64,000 bases of DNA from Flavobacterium nitratireducens (GCF_029625335.1 NZ_CP121111.1:1426001-1490000), one strand, 5' to 3'. Counted from the first letter of the stretch, positions 19,214 through 32,356 are shown. The notes: generated from the letters alone by a model not told the origin. Numbers and translations: made by a program.

Positions 19214-22200
19214 ATGAAAATTACTTCATTAAATAGGGCAAAACCAGTTCTATTTTTCTTGATTTTTCTCATCACACCATTCTTGTTGGTGGCTCAAAAT
19301 GGAAAAATTAAAATTTCGGGTAAAGTTTTGGACGAAGCTAACCAACCATTACCAGGAGCAACAGTTGTACTAAAAAATTCAAATCAAAGTGTTATTACTG
19401 ATTTTGATGGAAAATTTGATTTTTTAGTATCTACACAAAACGCTGTGTTTAATGTTTCTTTTCTAGGATACAAGACTAAAGAAGTCAGCGCTAATGGAAA
19501 AACGACCTTAGATATAAAGTTAGAACCAGAATCCGAATCTTTAAATACTGTTGTAGTAATTGGGTATGGTGAGGTGAAATCGAAAGACTTAACAGGTTCC
19601 ATATCTACTGTAAAATTAGGAGATTTAAGTAAACAACCTGTAGCCAATGTTGGAGATGCTATTCAAGGGCGTGCTGCAGGAGTTCAGGTAATTACTAGTG
19701 GGCAACCAGGAAGTAATCCAACATTTCGAATCAGAGGTACAGGAACAATAGGTAATAATGATCCATTGATTGTTGTTGACGGAATGCCTTTAACAGGAGG
19801 TCTCAATCAAGTAAATATGAATGATGTTGAGAGTATGCAAATTCTTAAAGATGCTTCGTCAACAGCCATTTATGGAGCTAGAGGAGCCAATGGAGTTGTA
19901 ATTATAACCACTAAAAGAGGAAGTGTTAGCAAATCGTCTCTGACTTTTGATTTTTCTACAGCAGTTTCGGAGGCAACAAATATGTTAGATGTTCTGAATG
20001 CTTCCCAATTTGCAAGTCTTCATAATGACATTTTGAATAATGCGGGTTTAAGTCCAAATCCAGATTTTCAAAACCCTGAATCTTTAGGTAAAGGAACTGA
20101 TTGGGTTAATGCTTATTTTAATAGAGGTTTTCAAAATAATTATACGATGGCTTATTCCAGCGGTAATGAAAAATCTAAGGTATATACTTCGTTTAATATT
20201 TTTGATCAAAAAGGGATTGTTTTAAATACGGATTATAAAAGATATATTTTACAATTTAACAGTGACACTAAAATATCGGATAATTTGAAATTTGGAAACA
20301 GCTTAAAATTAAATCACGATATAAAGACGCAGGGAGATGTAAATATTCAAAATGCTTTATTATCATTACCTACGCAACCTATATATAGAGAAAATGGTAA
20401 TTTCTCAGGACCAATAGGTCAGCCAATCTACTCTGGAGATCAGGACAATCCTATAGGGAAAGCAACGATAGTTGACAATTCAACTAAAGGATATAATATT
20501 CAGGGAAATCTATTTGGAGAACTTACTGTTTTAAAAGATTTCAAATTCAAAACTGTTTTAGGTGCTGAAGCCAATTTTTGGAAAACCAGAACCTGGTTCC
20601 TTCTTATGCCTGGGACACTAAAGTGGCTCCAAATGCTTATTTAAGTGAAAGTTCTAATCAGGCAATTACATTGCTCTGGGACAACACCTTGACTTTTCAG
20701 AAGAAATTTGACAACGGAATTAATTTAACAGCTGTTGTGGGAACGAGTGCTCAAGAGAATAAATTTGAATACATCAGTGGTTCTATTCAGAATTTTGCAA
20801 GTGAAAATACTCAAACATTAAACAATGGTATTGATCAGGCTACATTGCATGGAAGTGGTTCAGAATGGGCAATATTTTCCACATTTGCCAGAGGTAATTT
20901 CGATTATAAAAACAAATATTATTTAACGGCTACAGTACGAAGAGATGGTTCTTCTAGATTTGGACAAGGCAATAAGTATGGAACATTTCCATCCGGATCA
21001 TTGGCCTGGAGAGTTTCAAATGAGAGTTTTTTCAAGTCTAAAGTGGTAAATGATTTAAAAGTAAGATTAGGTTACGGAATTACCGGAAATCAGGAGATTG
21101 GAAATTATTCTTTTTCATCAAATTACAATACTTATCTATATAATTTCAACGGTTCATTTGTCAGCGCTGCTATTCCAACTGTTTTACCTAATTCTAATGT
21201 AAAATGGGAAGCGCAGGAACAATATAATGTTGGTCTAGATGCTTCACTTTTTGATGACAGAATAAATGTGACATTGGATGCTTACATCAAAAATACTAAT
21301 GATATGTTAGTTCCTCAATCGGTGCCGGTTACTTCAGGATATTCTGATATCTATGTTCCTTACATCAATGCAGGGAAAATCCAAAATAAAGGAATTGAGT
21401 TAGTAATCAATACTAAAAACATCAAGAAGGAGAAATTTTCATGGACAACTGACCTTGTTTTTTCAATGAATAGAAATAAAGTAGTTGACTTAAATGGCGA
21501 TGCTCCTTTAGTAACGGGAGGGCTGGGATTAAATCTTAATGCATCAAGAATTCAAGAAGGTTATCCAATAAATGTTTTTTACGGTTTTGTTCAAGATGGA
21601 ATTTTTCAAACTCAGACAGAAATTGATAATCACGCTGTTCAAGTACAGGGATCTTCATCAAGTAACAGTACTTCTCCAGGGGATATCAGATTTAAAGATT
21701 TAAACAATGATGGATTGATTACAGATGCTGACAGAACTTTTATAGGAAATCCAAATCCTAACTTTTCAGCGTCTTTAAACAATACTCTTAGCTATGGGAA
21801 TCTAAGTTTGAGTGTTTATTTGCAAGGTGTAAATGGCAATGATATTTTCAATGCTAATAGACTTTATACAGAATCCATGTCTATTACAACAAATCAATCT
21901 GCTGCAGTCTTAAACAGATGGACAGCTCCGGGAACAAGTAATACAATTCCCAGAGCCGTATATGGAGATCCAAACAATAATAACAGAGGCTCTTCCCGAT
22001 ACATAGAAGATGGTTCTTATATCAGAATTAAGAATGTGACCTTGTCTTACAATATTCCAGTTACTCTTTTAAGTAAAAAGGTTTTCGACTACGCTAAAAT
22101 TTATGTGTCAGGACAAAACTTGTTCACATTCACAAGATATACCGGTTTTGATCCGGAGGTTTCAAGTAACGGAATAGATAATAATGTATATCCGTTAACC

Positions 22201-22236
22201 AGAACACTTTCTCTTGGTTTAAATGTTGGATTTTAA
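19214..22236 (+). pseudogene. SusC-type TonB-dependent outer membrane transporter, frameshifted
   Basis: Outer membrane glycan importer of the SusC/RagA class. It has a signal peptide (to LLVAQ), a carboxypeptidase-like domain (about 33-110), the TonB box/plug region (VVVIGYG, then KQPVANVGDAIQGRAAGVQV and VDGMPL) and a long beta-barrel ending in the aromatic VGF. The first frame runs to 20644 and the second from about 20578 to 22236. They join without gap near 20600 (ACC TGG TTC CTT...), where one missing base, perhaps a T in GGTTCC, explains the shift. The whole gene would encode 1007 residues, normal for SusC. It is followed 12 bp later by susD. Whether the shift is real is unclear; the remainder is well preserved. 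Confidence 0.88.
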
Positions 22237-22248
22237 AAAATTAAAAAA

Positions 22249-23730
22249 ATGAAATTTATAAAGAAAATAGTTTTTGTAACGGCAATTATAGCTTGTACAC
22301 AATGTTCGAGTGATTTTTTAGATAAAGCACCATTAGATACTATAAATACCTCTAATTATCCTAAAAATGCGACAGAATTAATTACAATAGTAAACGGAGC
22401 CTATCAACCTTTGCAATGGCCAAAGTTATATAATTTGCGAATGTGGACTACCGATATCATGGCAGGGAATAGTATCGTAGGAGCCGGTGGTGGTTCAGAC
22501 GGTATTGAAACTCAAGACATGTCTAATTTCACTACGACAACTGATAATCAAGGCGTTTTAGATATGTGGAGAGGTCCATGGCCGGGAATATTAATGGCTA
22601 ATACTGTTTTAAAAGTAGCTCCTACTTTAACGATAGATAATGCTATCAAAGATCGTTCAATAGGAGAAGCTTATTTCTTACGAGCTCACTATTATTTCAT
22701 TTTAGTACGTTTCTTTGGAGATGTACCCTTAATTACTGAACCGGGTAGTTCAGATACTGATTTATTTCCTGAAAGAGTTTCTAAAGATTTGGTTTATCAA
22801 CAAATTATTTCTGATTTAGAAAAGGCAGCCGAATTATTACCCAATAAAAGTGAGTATTCAGGCAGTGATATAGGAAGAGCTAACAAAGGAGCTGCTTTGG
22901 GAGAATTGGCGGAAGTCTATCTTACACTTGGGAACAATTGGCAAAAAGTAGTCGATTTGACCACTCAGGTAGAAGGCTTGGGCTTTGCATTGAACACTAA
23001 TTACGAAGATAATTTCAATCCTAATGCAGAAAATTCTGATGAGTCTCTTTTTGAAATACAATATGCTAGCGACGGAGGCTATAGTTTTTGGAATAACGAA
23101 AATCAAGCCGCCTGGACTAGTCCTTTTATGGGGCCTAGAGGAGCCAATTTCGTTGGAGGAGGATATGGATGGAATCAACCCACACAAGAATTTATTGATA
23201 GTTATGAAGCAAATGATAAAAGAAAAAAAGTAACTGTTTTGTACGATGGCTCTCCTCAATTTGATGGAAAAACATACCAAGCTTCCTATTCAAGCACAGG
23301 ATATAACGTGAGAAAATTTTTAGTACCATTGAGTCTAGTTTCTTCTTTTGATAACAGTCCAATGAATTTTCCTGTATTACGATTTTCAAATATTCTATTA
23401 ATGAAAGCAGAAGCATTGAATGAGTTAGGACAAACATCACAGGCTGAAATCCCTTTAAATAAGGTTAGAAACAGAGCCGGGCTTCCAAATATTGCGACCG
23501 GTTTGAGTAAAGATCAATTTAGGGAAAAAGTATTGCATGAACGAAGAATAGAATTGGCTTTTGAAGGACAAAGATGGTTTGACCTGATACGTGTGAATAA
23601 TGGTCAATATGCACTTGATTTTCTTCATTCGATTGGAAAAACAAATGCAACGCAAAAACATTTACTATTTCCAATCCCTCAGATAGAAAGAGATAGAAAT
23701 TCAAAATTAACCCAGAATCCTGGTTATTAA
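22249..23730 (+). CDS. SusD-family glycan-binding outer membrane lipoprotein
   Basis: A 493-residue surface lipoprotein that caps the SusC channel and binds oligosaccharide. The signal peptide ends at a lipobox around Cys16/Cys19 (TAIIACTQC). The SusD fold is shown by the N-terminal FLDKAPLDTIN, the helical AYFLRAHYYFILVRFFGDVPLI segment, and the C-terminal LHERRIELAFEGQRWFDLIR and LFPIPQIERDRN blocks. The start is 12 bp after susC, so the two are co-transcribed and their products form a complex. Confidence 0.95.
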   Translation: MKFIKKIVFVTAIIACTQCSSDFLDKAPLDTINTSNYPKNATELITIVNGAYQPLQWPKLYNLRMWTTDIMAGNSIVGAGGGSDGIETQDMSNFTTTTDNQGVLDMWRGPWPGILMANTVLKVAPTLTIDNAIKDRSIGEAYFLRAHYYFILVRFFGDVPLITEPGSSDTDLFPERVSKDLVYQQIISDLEKAAELLPNKSEYSGSDIGRANKGAALGELAEVYLTLGNNWQKVVDLTTQVEGLGFALNTNYEDNFNPNAENSDESLFEIQYASDGGYSFWNNENQAAWTSPFMGPRGANFVGGGYGWNQPTQEFIDSYEANDKRKKVTVLYDGSPQFDGKTYQASYSSTGYNVRKFLVPLSLVSSFDNSPMNFPVLRFSNILLMKAEALNELGQTSQAEIPLNKVRNRAGLPNIATGLSKDQFREKVLHERRIELAFEGQRWFDLIRVNNGQYALDFLHSIGKTNATQKHLLFPIPQIERDRNSKLTQNPGY

Positions 23731-23742
23731 ATATTAGATATT

Positions 23743-25200
23743 ATGAAAAAAAATATTTTTATAAAAGCAGTTTACTTTCTTAGTGTCTTATTCATGGCAT
23801 TACTGAATACTTCATGTGAAGAAACTTTAAAGGATTCAATTGTTAATTATAACGATGAGTTAAAACTGACGGTTTCCAACCCGAATTTAGTGCTTCAAGA
23901 GTCAAAACAAAATGAAAACCTTACTTTCAATTGGACCACAGGAACGAATCAAGGGACAAGTGCTTCGATTAGCTATACATTACAAATAGATAAAGCAGAT
24001 AATAATTTTGCTAATGCTCTTCAATATGATTTAGGTGTCAATAAGTTTTCTCAATCGATAAGTATTAAAAATCTAAATTATATACTGTTAAACACCTTTG
24101 GAGTTAGTCCGGGAGAAGCTCAAGATTTTGAAGCAAAAGTGATTGCAACGGTTGCAGGATTAGAAACTGAACCACAAATTTCAATAGTTCCTTTTACATT
24201 AACCCCTTACAAGCCTGTTTCTACAACATTATTTATAGTTGGAGACGCTACACCAACAGGCTGGAATATTGCAAATGCGGCAGAAATGACTCCTTCAACA
24301 TCTAATCCTGGAGTGTTTGTTTACCAAGGATCTTTAAGCACAGGATCGTTTAAATTACCTGTAAACAGAAATGGTTGCTGGTGTCAGGATTTTTATACTC
24401 GTGACGCTACAGATGCGACTAAAATAGTACATAATATAGCTGGAAGTGGTGATGATTTGAAGTGGGAAATTACCCAAGGAGGGCAGTATAAAGTAACGGT
24501 AAATTTATTTGACTTAACTATTTCTATTGAAGCAGTAAGTGCTCCGCCATTTTCTAATATTTACATTGTTGGCGATGCATCTTCTAGCGGTTGGAATATA
24601 AATTCGCCACAGGCTTTTACACAAAGTAGTTCCAATCCATTCATCTTTACTTATGAAGCGCATTTCACGGCTGGAAGTTTTAAAATTTTAGCTGGTTCTA
24701 CCGGAAACTGGTGTGGAGAATGGTATCGTCCTTTAACAGATGGACAAGCTTTAACTTTGACAGATGTAGAACAAAATTCAGGTTGTAATCCGGATAATAA
24801 ATGGACAGTTTCTTCCTCGGAAGCCGGTAGATATAAAATTACTTTAAATACAGCCAATAATACCATTAGTATTCAAAAAGTGAATTTATACATCATTGGT
24901 GATGGAGGACCTAATGGATGGAATATAGGTACTCCTTCTCCTATGACCTATTCAAACGGTGTTTATACATTTACGGGTCAATTAAATGTGGGAGAATTTA
25001 AAATTTCGAAATTCAAAGGAGATTGGTGCGATGGAGACTGGATTAATGCAGCTACAGCTAATCAATCTATTTCAAATGGCAGTTATATTATTACCCATGG
25101 CTGTGATGGTCCGGACAATAAATGGAAAGTACAGTCAGGAAATGCAGGAACACATACGATAGCTATAAACTTAGATACTCATACCATGACAATCAATTAG
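23743..25200 (+). CDS. SusE/SusF-like multi-module glycan-binding lipoprotein
   Basis: A 485-residue surface lipoprotein (lipobox near LLNTSCEE). An N-terminal SusE-type immunoglobulin-like domain (about 30-155) carries FNWTTGTN. It is followed by three consecutive homologous modules of about 105 residues, starting near 165 (LFIVGDATPTGWNI), 272 (IYIVGDASSSGWNI) and 382 (LYIIGDGGPNGWNI). Each ends with a K-W-x-V/I...G-Y/T-x-I-x-x-N repeat. The modules contain conserved Trp pairs (e.g. GNWCGEWY and GDWCDGDW) suited to sugar stacking. It lies 12 bp downstream of susD and is followed by a terminator-like hairpin. Its role is to hold substrate at the cell surface; the ligand is probably alpha-glucan given the neighbours. 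Confidence 0.88.
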   Translation: MKKNIFIKAVYFLSVLFMALLNTSCEETLKDSIVNYNDELKLTVSNPNLVLQESKQNENLTFNWTTGTNQGTSASISYTLQIDKADNNFANALQYDLGVNKFSQSISIKNLNYILLNTFGVSPGEAQDFEAKVIATVAGLETEPQISIVPFTLTPYKPVSTTLFIVGDATPTGWNIANAAEMTPSTSNPGVFVYQGSLSTGSFKLPVNRNGCWCQDFYTRDATDATKIVHNIAGSGDDLKWEITQGGQYKVTVNLFDLTISIEAVSAPPFSNIYIVGDASSSGWNINSPQAFTQSSSNPFIFTYEAHFTAGSFKILAGSTGNWCGEWYRPLTDGQALTLTDVEQNSGCNPDNKWTVSSSEAGRYKITLNTANNTISIQKVNLYIIGDGGPNGWNIGTPSPMTYSNGVYTFTGQLNVGEFKISKFKGDWCDGDWINAATANQSISNGSYIITHGCDGPDNKWKVQSGNAGTHTIAINLDTHTMTIN

Positions 25201-25223
25201 ACTGTATTTGGTTCAATGCTTTT

Positions 25224-25256
25224 AACAGTGTCATTAAAGTAATGACACTGTTACTT
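25224..25256 (+). terminator. Hairpin between susE and the GH66 gene
   Basis: A 13-bp perfect stem AACAGTGTCATTA/TAATGACACTGTT with a 3-base loop. The following sequence is only mildly T-rich, so it may attenuate rather than stop transcription, or stabilise the susCDE mRNA 3' end. Confidence 0.7.
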
Positions 25257-25276
25257 TTAATTTAAAATTTTATTTT

Positions 25277-27031
25277 ATGAAACTAATAAAAATAAATAAT
25301 TGCTTTTTAGTGTTAATTGCTTTGCTTTTTTTACACTGTACGAAACCTGAAGACACATTCAATTATACACCTGAAGAAACTCAGCTGGTTACAGAAGTGG
25401 TATTAAAAACCGATAAAACAAAGTATGCTCCCGGAGAAACTGTTACTTTTTCTTCCGACAAAATGTTATCCGGTTTTACTGTAAGATACAAACACTTAAA
25501 CAACGTAATCAAGGAAGAACCAATGAGTGGTAAAACATGGACTTGGACAGCCCCGGCAACTGATTTTAAGGGTTACATGATTGAAATATACAAAGCCAAC
25601 GATAATGTCGAAACTATTGCAGGAACAATAGCCGTTGACGTTTCTTCTGATTGGGCAAAATTTCCAAGATATGGTTTCCTGAGTGAATTTGGAAATGTTT
25701 CAGATGCACAAATTAATGCCAATTTGGATTTTTTAAAGGATTTTCATATTAATGCTATTCAATATTACGATTGGCTAAACAAGCATCATGCTCCATTGAA
25801 AATGAATGGAAATGTTCCTGCAACTTCATGGGTTGATATTGCCAATAGAAGCATTTCATTCAATACCGTTAAAAACTATATCGACAAAGGGCATGACAAA
25901 AATATTGCTTCCATGTTTTACAATCTTTTGTATGGTACCTGGAATGATTATGCCACTGACGGCGTTTCTCCTGAATGGCTGATATATAACAATAACAGTC
26001 ATACTAATGTAAACAAACATCCTTTACCAGGTTGGTTGAGCGATATTTATGTTACAAATCCGGGAAATACAAACTGGCAGAATTATATTTTTGATAAAAC
26101 TACTTTAGTTTATAATAATTTAAATTTCGATGGTTGGCATCTGGACCAATTAGGTGACAGAGGAACGGTATATGATTATAATGGAAATACCGTTCAAATT
26201 AATCAAACCTTTACTCCATTTCTTAAAAATTTAAAAACCAAATTCCCTAGCAAGAAAATGGTTTTAAATGCTGTTAATCAATACGGTCAATCCAATATTT
26301 TAAGTGCTGGAGTTGATATAGCTTATACTGAAGTTTGGGATCCAAATAATACTTATAAGAGCCTGGCAGATATCATTAAAGATAATAACTCTCTTTCAAA
26401 CAACCAGGTTAATACTGTATTAGCAGCTTATATGAATTATGATAAAGCGAATTCGGCAGGATTTTTTAATACTCCCGGAGTATTATTTACTGATGCGGTA
26501 ATCTTTGCTTTTGGAGGTTCACATTTGGAATTAGGAGAGCATATGCTGGCTAAAGAATATTTCCCAAATAATAACTTGCAAATGAGTGGCGAATTAAAAA
26601 AACGTCTTCAAAAATATTACGATTTTATGGTAGCTTATGAAAATATTTTAAGAGAAGGTGGAACGTTCAATTCCCCGGTACTGAATTCAGGTGATGGACA
26701 ACTTAATTTGAAAAACTGGCCTCCAGTTGCCTCTACCGTTTCGGTAATAGGTAAATCTTTGGCAAACAAACAAATTCTTCATTTAATTAATTTTTCTAAT
26801 ACCTCAAATCTAAATTGGCGTGATACCAATGGGGAACAAACAGCACCCGCAGTAAAAAAGAATTTTACTTTAAGCTTAGCTAATAGCAATACTGTATCTA
26901 AAGTATGGTATGCTTCTCCTGATTTAGATGGTGGTGCTTCAAAAGAACTTACATTCACTCAGGTAGGAAGTAATCTTATTTTTAAGGTGCCTTCTATGCA
27001 ATATTGGGGAATGATAGTAGTCGAATATTAA
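25277..27031 (+). CDS. Glycoside hydrolase family 66 (dextranase-like) lipoprotein
   Basis: A 584-residue endo-acting alpha-1,6-glucan hydrolase or cycloisomaltooligosaccharide-forming enzyme. The lipobox LLFLHC gives lipid-anchored Cys21, so it is probably surface exposed. An N-terminal beta domain (about 35-125) precedes a TIM barrel. The GH66 nucleophile region DGWHLDQLGDRG gives Asp290, and AYTEVWD gives Glu352 as acid/base. A C-terminal beta domain follows (about 480-584). It lacks the large CITase insertion, favouring a dextranase. It lies downstream of susCDE and upstream of GH97/GH31, and would make the first cut in dextran. Confidence 0.88.
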   Translation: MKLIKINNCFLVLIALLFLHCTKPEDTFNYTPEETQLVTEVVLKTDKTKYAPGETVTFSSDKMLSGFTVRYKHLNNVIKEEPMSGKTWTWTAPATDFKGYMIEIYKANDNVETIAGTIAVDVSSDWAKFPRYGFLSEFGNVSDAQINANLDFLKDFHINAIQYYDWLNKHHAPLKMNGNVPATSWVDIANRSISFNTVKNYIDKGHDKNIASMFYNLLYGTWNDYATDGVSPEWLIYNNNSHTNVNKHPLPGWLSDIYVTNPGNTNWQNYIFDKTTLVYNNLNFDGWHLDQLGDRGTVYDYNGNTVQINQTFTPFLKNLKTKFPSKKMVLNAVNQYGQSNILSAGVDIAYTEVWDPNNTYKSLADIIKDNNSLSNNQVNTVLAAYMNYDKANSAGFFNTPGVLFTDAVIFAFGGSHLELGEHMLAKEYFPNNNLQMSGELKKRLQKYYDFMVAYENILREGGTFNSPVLNSGDGQLNLKNWPPVASTVSVIGKSLANKQILHLINFSNTSNLNWRDTNGEQTAPAVKKNFTLSLANSNTVSKVWYASPDLDGGASKELTFTQVGSNLIFKVPSMQYWGMIVVEY

Positions 27032-27034
27032 TAA

Positions 27035-29197
<2,163 letters not shown>

Positions 29198-29242
29198 TTT
29201 TCATTTCAGCAGTAAACAAAATTAATACAAGCGCTTTGAATT

Positions 29243-31768
29243 ATGAAAAAAACATCAATTTATATACTCCTGATAAACCTATTCATTCAGGTTAGTCTTA
29301 ACGGACAAAATTCAGGAAAAGAAAGTCAAACTCTTGGCAATTGTACCTCATACACAACACAGAATAATCAGGTAATTTTTAATTGTGAGAACAAAGCGAA
29401 AGTACTTTTACAATTTTGCAGTGGTCAGGTGTTAAAAGTATGGATTTCAGTTGATGGGACTTTTAAACGCAATAACGAATCTTTTGCTGTTATCAATGAA
29501 AACTTGGGTTGGTCAGGAAATATTAATGTTAATGAAGAGACCTCAGCTTATGAAATTTTCACAGAACAACTTAGAATTAGAGTTAACAAAAAACCATTTA
29601 AATTACAAGTATTTGATAAATACCAAAAGTTACTATTTGGTGATTATAACGAGAAAGGATTTGTAAAAAATGGCACCCAAATAGCCACATACAAAACATT
29701 AAAATCAGATGAACAGTTTTTTGGTTTAGGAGAAAAAGCAGGAACTCTTAACCGTCGTGGAAAGAGCTATAAGATGTGGAATAGTGATCAGCCTTGTTAT
29801 GGCGTCAACGAAGATCCTCTTTATAAAAGCATTCCCTTTTTTATGAGCAGCAATCATTATGGGATTTTCTTTGACAACACCTATAAAACGGAATTTAAAT
29901 TTGGTAGCGAGTCTAACGATTATTATTCTTTTGAGGCTGTTTCAGGCGAAATGATTTACTATTTTATGTATGGGAATGATTATAAACAAATCATGCAAAA
30001 TTATATTGCTCTTACCGGTAAACCCATCATGCCACCAAAATGGGCATTAGGTTTTGCTCAATGTCGAGGCAATTATACTGCTGAAAAACAAGCTAAGGAC
30101 ATTGCTGCTGAGTTTAGAAAAAGAAAAATACCCTGTGATATTATATATCAAGATATTGGCTGGGTTGAAGGACTTCAGGATTTTGACTGGAAGAAAAGCA
30201 ACTATCAAAATCCTAAACAGATGCTAAAAGAATTGGAAGACCAAGGATTTAAAATGATTATTTCTCAGGACCCTGTTATATCCCAAGCAAATAAAAAGCA
30301 ATGGGAAGAGGCTAATTCTAAAAACTATTTTGCAATAGATACTCGTACTGGAAAGAGTTATGATATGCCGTGGCCATGGGGCGGAAATTGTGGAGTAGTT
30401 GATTTTACTAAACCCGAAGTGGCTGACTGGTGGGGAAATTACCAACAAAAACCCTTAAATGATGGTGTACGTGGATTTTGGACCGATATGGGAGAGCCAG
30501 CCTGGAGTAATGAAGATGCAACTGACCGACTTAATATGAAACATCATTTAGGGATGCACGATGAGATTCATAATGTGTATGGTTTTACCTGGGACAAAGT
30601 AGTAACCGAACAATTTTACAAGCATAATCCTAATAAGCGAATATTTCAAATGACAAGAGCTGCTTATGCGGGATTGCAACGCTACACATTTGGATGGTCT
30701 GGAGATTCTGGAAACGGCAACAATGTTTTAGATGGATGGAGTCAATTTGCGAATCAAATTCCTGTGGGACTTTCTGCCGGAATGGGTATAATTCCGTTTT
30801 GGACTTCTGATATTTCAGGTTATTGCGGTGATATCAAAGATTATGATGCTATGTCTGAATTATATATTCGCTGGATGCAGTTTGGTGTCTTTAATCCGCT
30901 AAGTCGTGCACATCATGAGGGAGGAAATGCAGTAGAACCATGGGTTTTTGGGACTCAAGTGGAGAATATTACCCGAACTGCTATTGAATTAAAATATAAA
31001 TTATTCCCATATATCTATACCTATGCCCGTGAAGCACATGATACAGGATTGCCTTTAATGAGAGCATTGTTTTTAGAATACCCCAATGATACTGAAACAT
31101 TCGGATTAGACGAACAGTTCCTGTTCGGTAAGGAATTATTAGTTGCTCCAGTTGTCGAAAAAGGAGCTGTTACCAAAAAGCTCTATTTACCAGAAGGAGA
31201 ATGGATTAATTATAACGATAGTAAGACTGTTTATAAAGGGAAACAATGGATAACCGTTGAAGCTACTTTAGATGCTATCCCATTGTTTGTTAAAAAAGGA
31301 GCCATAATACCTAGCATGCCAATAATGCAATACATACATGAAAAACCTGTTTATCCTGTTAGCTTTGACGTTTATCCTGGCAAAGTTGGCAAAGAATCTT
31401 CCTTTGTTTTATATGAAGATGATGGAGAAAGCAGGGATTATGAAAAGAATATCTTTTGTAAAACAAAAATTACTGCCTTAACTAATTCATCAGGCTACTC
31501 GATACACATAAATGCCAGAGAAGATAAAGGTTACAAGCCAGCAGGTTCCAGAAATTACATTGTAAAATTGCATACTAACAGTAAGCCTAAAAGCATATTG
31601 GTAAATACTTTAAAAATTAAAAAAGAAAAAACGGAAGTGTTAAACGAAAAAGCGCTTTCGAATTATGAAAATCTATCCTATAGTTGGGATGAAAAACAAG
31701 GGATAATTTATGTCAAATTACCCGATACCGGTTTGGATCTTCATATAGAGATTAATTCTTCAAAATAA
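29243..31768 (+). CDS. Glycoside hydrolase family 31 alpha-glucosidase
   Basis: An 841-residue retaining alpha-glucosidase with a signal peptide (to VSLNGQ). It has the N-terminal galactose-mutarotase-like domain (about 30-250) and the TIM barrel with nucleophile Asp415 in GFWTDMGEPAW and acid/base Asp488 in GWSGDSG. Proximal and distal C-terminal beta domains follow, ending with a DUF5110-type region (FVLYEDDGESRDYEKN). It is last of the intact enzymes in the locus, 45 bp after GH97. With GH66 and GH97 it would complete conversion of dextran to glucose in the periplasm. Confidence 0.94.
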   Translation: MKKTSIYILLINLFIQVSLNGQNSGKESQTLGNCTSYTTQNNQVIFNCENKAKVLLQFCSGQVLKVWISVDGTFKRNNESFAVINENLGWSGNINVNEETSAYEIFTEQLRIRVNKKPFKLQVFDKYQKLLFGDYNEKGFVKNGTQIATYKTLKSDEQFFGLGEKAGTLNRRGKSYKMWNSDQPCYGVNEDPLYKSIPFFMSSNHYGIFFDNTYKTEFKFGSESNDYYSFEAVSGEMIYYFMYGNDYKQIMQNYIALTGKPIMPPKWALGFAQCRGNYTAEKQAKDIAAEFRKRKIPCDIIYQDIGWVEGLQDFDWKKSNYQNPKQMLKELEDQGFKMIISQDPVISQANKKQWEEANSKNYFAIDTRTGKSYDMPWPWGGNCGVVDFTKPEVADWWGNYQQKPLNDGVRGFWTDMGEPAWSNEDATDRLNMKHHLGMHDEIHNVYGFTWDKVVTEQFYKHNPNKRIFQMTRAAYAGLQRYTFGWSGDSGNGNNVLDGWSQFANQIPVGLSAGMGIIPFWTSDISGYCGDIKDYDAMSELYIRWMQFGVFNPLSRAHHEGGNAVEPWVFGTQVENITRTAIELKYKLFPYIYTYAREAHDTGLPLMRALFLEYPNDTETFGLDEQFLFGKELLVAPVVEKGAVTKKLYLPEGEWINYNDSKTVYKGKQWITVEATLDAIPLFVKKGAIIPSMPIMQYIHEKPVYPVSFDVYPGKVGKESSFVLYEDDGESRDYEKNIFCKTKITALTNSSGYSIHINAREDKGYKPAGSRNYIVKLHTNSKPKSILVNTLKIKKEKTEVLNEKALSNYENLSYSWDEKQGIIYVKLPDTGLDLHIEINSSK

Positions 31769-31858
31769 AGAAATTTTATCCTAAGTAAAATTCAAAAACA
31801 TAAGTCTATTTAGGATAATTCCTTGATAACATTAAAAAAAATACTGATCAAATAAATA

Positions 31859-32022
31859 ATGACTTCAAAAAACACACAAACCCAATGGGGGCAATTTATA
31901 CCTTTAGCAATTGTATTTTTCTTTTGGGGATTTGTCGCTGCCAGCAACGATATATTAATTCCCGTATTTAAAAAAGCTTTTGATTTAACCCAAGGTCAAA
32001 GCCAGTTTGTATCGATATATCA
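31859..32022 (+). pseudogene. 5' fragment of a sugar MFS transporter, truncated at an IS junction
   Basis: The first about 54 codons match the N-terminus of glucose/galactose (FucP/NagP-like) MFS sugar porters: WGQFIPLAIVFFFWGFVAAS, NDILIPVFKKAF, LTQGQSQFVSI. Family similarity ends abruptly at about 32018-32022, where AT-rich non-coding sequence starts and the frame stops at 32065. The remaining about 380 residues are not found on the far side of the neighbouring IS, so the gene was cut by a rearrangement, not simply interrupted. It probably served as the inner-membrane glucose uptake step of the locus. Confidence 0.8.
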
Positions 32023-32284
32023 AAAGGACAGCTCCCTTTTGTTTTTACAAATTGTGTATTTTTAGTTGATTTTTAATTTAGGTCTGATTTTTCCCTTTGA
32101 GTGCCATATTTAAAAAAAAGACAAAAAAGAGCTCCAATTAGACTTTTATGGAGGGTAATGTGGTCAAAAATGGTTGGTGATTTTTCATTTTGGATTAGTT
32201 AAATTAGGCTGTCAAATTGAAGAGGAAGTTGGCTCTGCTGAGGAGCAACCAACCAGCAATAAATTTGATGATTATACGATAATT

Positions 32285-32316
32285 AAAAGGATAGTTTTTA
32301 GCTATCCTTTTTTTGT
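32285..32316. terminator. Hairpin with T tract
   Basis: A perfect stem AAAAGGATAG/CTATCCTTTT with a 7-base loop is followed by T7. It lies in the 290-bp region downstream of the IS256-type transposase. Upstream of it (about 32165-32320) one plus frame is open for about 52 codons (..FHFGLVKLGCQIEEE..) but has no start codon. Confidence 0.6.
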
Positions 32317-32356
32317 TTAATTATCGGCAATCTGATATGGCTTAGAAAAACCTATT

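Noticed and set aside
20578..20644. Programmed frameshift in susC
   Set aside because: No slippery heptamer is found at the join and SusC proteins are not known to be made this way. A base error or mutation is simpler.
22858..23704. Several open frames antisense to susD
   Set aside because: They are shadows of a well-conserved SusD coding sequence and have no start signals or family features.
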